This document shows, piece after piece, positions 5,725-6,168 of a stretch of DNA of 6,168 nucleotides (position 1 is the stretch's first letter; the number at the start of each line of letters is the position of its first letter). The position numbers and the translations under genes were made by a program. The DNA is taken from NCBI GenBank assembly GCA_020052325.1, contig JAGVPF010000036.1, positions 1 through 6,168 of the forward strand, read 5' to 3'. The notes under the pieces are model-generated. The model searched no databases, was not told where the DNA came from, and saw only the letters and a list, made by a program, of their open reading frames with translations. Source of the stretch: an archaeon. Its GTDB lineage: Archaea > Micrarchaeota > Micrarchaeia > Anstonellales > Bilamarchaeaceae.

Positions 5725-5760
5725 ATGATTTTTTATATTGCGGCCAACATATAAAATTGC
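5725..5760. promoter_or_regulatory. 36-bp divergent promoter with mirrored TATA boxes for ribK and the HEMK2-like gene
   Basis: TTTTATAT at 5731-5738 and its exact reverse complement ATATAAAA at 5749-5756 face each other around a GC-rich core, TGCGGCCAAC. The left box is about 26 nt upstream of the plus-strand ATG at 5761. The right box is about 28 nt upstream of the minus-strand ATG at 5724. Neither gene has a ribosome site, so both transcripts appear leaderless. The two core promoters overlap physically, so polymerase or TBP/TFB binding in one direction probably competes with the other. A regulator bound to the core would affect both genes. Confidence 0.8.
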
Positions 5761-6168
5761 ATGGAATCCTACAAGGGCTTTTCCCTTGAAGTGCCGGATG
5801 ACGTCTACCCCCCGTCTGACGACTCATTCCTCCTTGCCGATGCAGCGGCATTCCTGCGGGGCAGCATTCTCGAAATCGGATGCGGGAGCGGGCTGGCCTC
5901 GCTTTCATGCGCAAAAGCCCACCCGGACAACCTCGTCCTTGGAATCGATATCAACCCCTCGGCAATCAAAGCCGCCAAGCAGAATGCGGACCGGAACCGC
6001 ATCCTGAACGCCCTGTTCACCGTCAGCGACCTTTTCTCGAAAGTCGGCGTCCAGCGCTTCGACGCAATCCTGTTCAACCCGCCATACCTTCCGACTTCGG
6101 ACGACGAGGCCATCGAGGGGCCCCTGAACCATGCATTCGACGGCGGGGCAGACGGCCGCAAGGTGCTC
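5761..6168 (+). CDS. HEMK2/Mtq2-like protein glutamine N5-methyltransferase (3' part outside window)
   Basis: The first 136 residues show a class I SAM-dependent methyltransferase of the HemK/PrmC branch. Archaeal and eukaryotic HEMK2/Mtq2 methylate the Gln of the GGQ motif in the translation release factor aRF1/eRF1, usually with Trm112 as partner. Visible signatures are VYPPSDDSFLLAD (15-27), which matches the HEMK2-type VYxPxDDxFLL lead-in; SAM motif I LEIGCGSG (37-44); an acidic end of strand 2 in GIDINPSAIKAAKQNA (61-76); and the catalytic substrate-binding motif NPPYLP (106-111). FDGGADGR (126-133) is also typical. The short lead-in without the long N-terminal helical domain of bacterial PrmC supports the HEMK2 assignment. 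The start at 5761 fits a TATA box about 26 nt upstream and no ribosome site. A related archaeal methyltransferase with another substrate cannot be excluded because the C-terminus is missing. Confidence 0.9.
   Translation, partial: MESYKGFSLEVPDDVYPPSDDSFLLADAAAFLRGSILEIGCGSGLASLSCAKAHPDNLVLGIDINPSAIKAAKQNADRNRILNALFTVSDLFSKVGVQRFDAILFNPPYLPTSDDEAIEGPLNHAFDGGADGRKVL

Noticed and set aside
1..6168. CRISPR array, tRNA/rRNA gene, insertion sequence or attachment site
   Set aside because: Reading both strands, I saw no regularly spaced repeats, no tRNA T-arm/anticodon arrangement, no transposase and no flanking direct repeats.

Overview
The window comes from an archaeal chromosome. RadA recombinase, a CTP-dependent riboflavin kinase of the RbkR type and an HEMK2/Mtq2-type methyltransferase are encoded together. 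Start codons follow either AT-rich TATA-like boxes at leaderless spacing or GGTGA-type Shine-Dalgarno sites. The DNA is GC-rich and gene-dense. A bacterial-type (class I) GAPDH, a VirB2-like two-helix membrane protein and a disulfide-rich surface protein would fit a DPANN-like lineage such as Micrarchaeota or Diapherotrites. That placement is an inference and has not been tested.

Layout, left to right. All genes are on the minus strand except the last. (1) 1-1256: a radA unit made of a TATA box, a 30-bp near-perfect palindrome, an unrecognised 98-aa acidic/Gly-rich protein, a purine-rich spacer and radA, which runs off the left edge. (2) 1227-1393: a short non-coding stretch with one hairpin. 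(3) 1394-2675: a two-gene surface operon with a strong promoter at leaderless spacing, an 84-aa VirB2-like membrane protein, and one base later a 328-aa membrane-anchored protein with 16 cysteines and 7 N-glycosylation sequons. The second gene is clearly more AT-rich than its neighbours. (4) 2690-5724: riboflavin kinase/regulator, an OB-fold plus DHH/RecJ-like phosphoesterase overlapping it by 4 nt (ATGA), and GAPDH 51 nt further on. (5) 5725-5760: a 36-bp divergent promoter with two mirror-image TATA boxes, each at leaderless distance from its gene. (6) 5761-6168: the 5' part of an HEMK2/Mtq2-like protein glutamine methyltransferase on the plus strand, running off the right edge.

Functionally the window mixes housekeeping genes (recombination, flavin synthesis, central carbon metabolism, release-factor modification) with one accessory surface module. 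The observations most worth following are the predicted pilin/glycoprotein pair, the palindrome at the start of the radA transcript, and coenzyme-site residues in GAPDH that predict NADP(H) preference.
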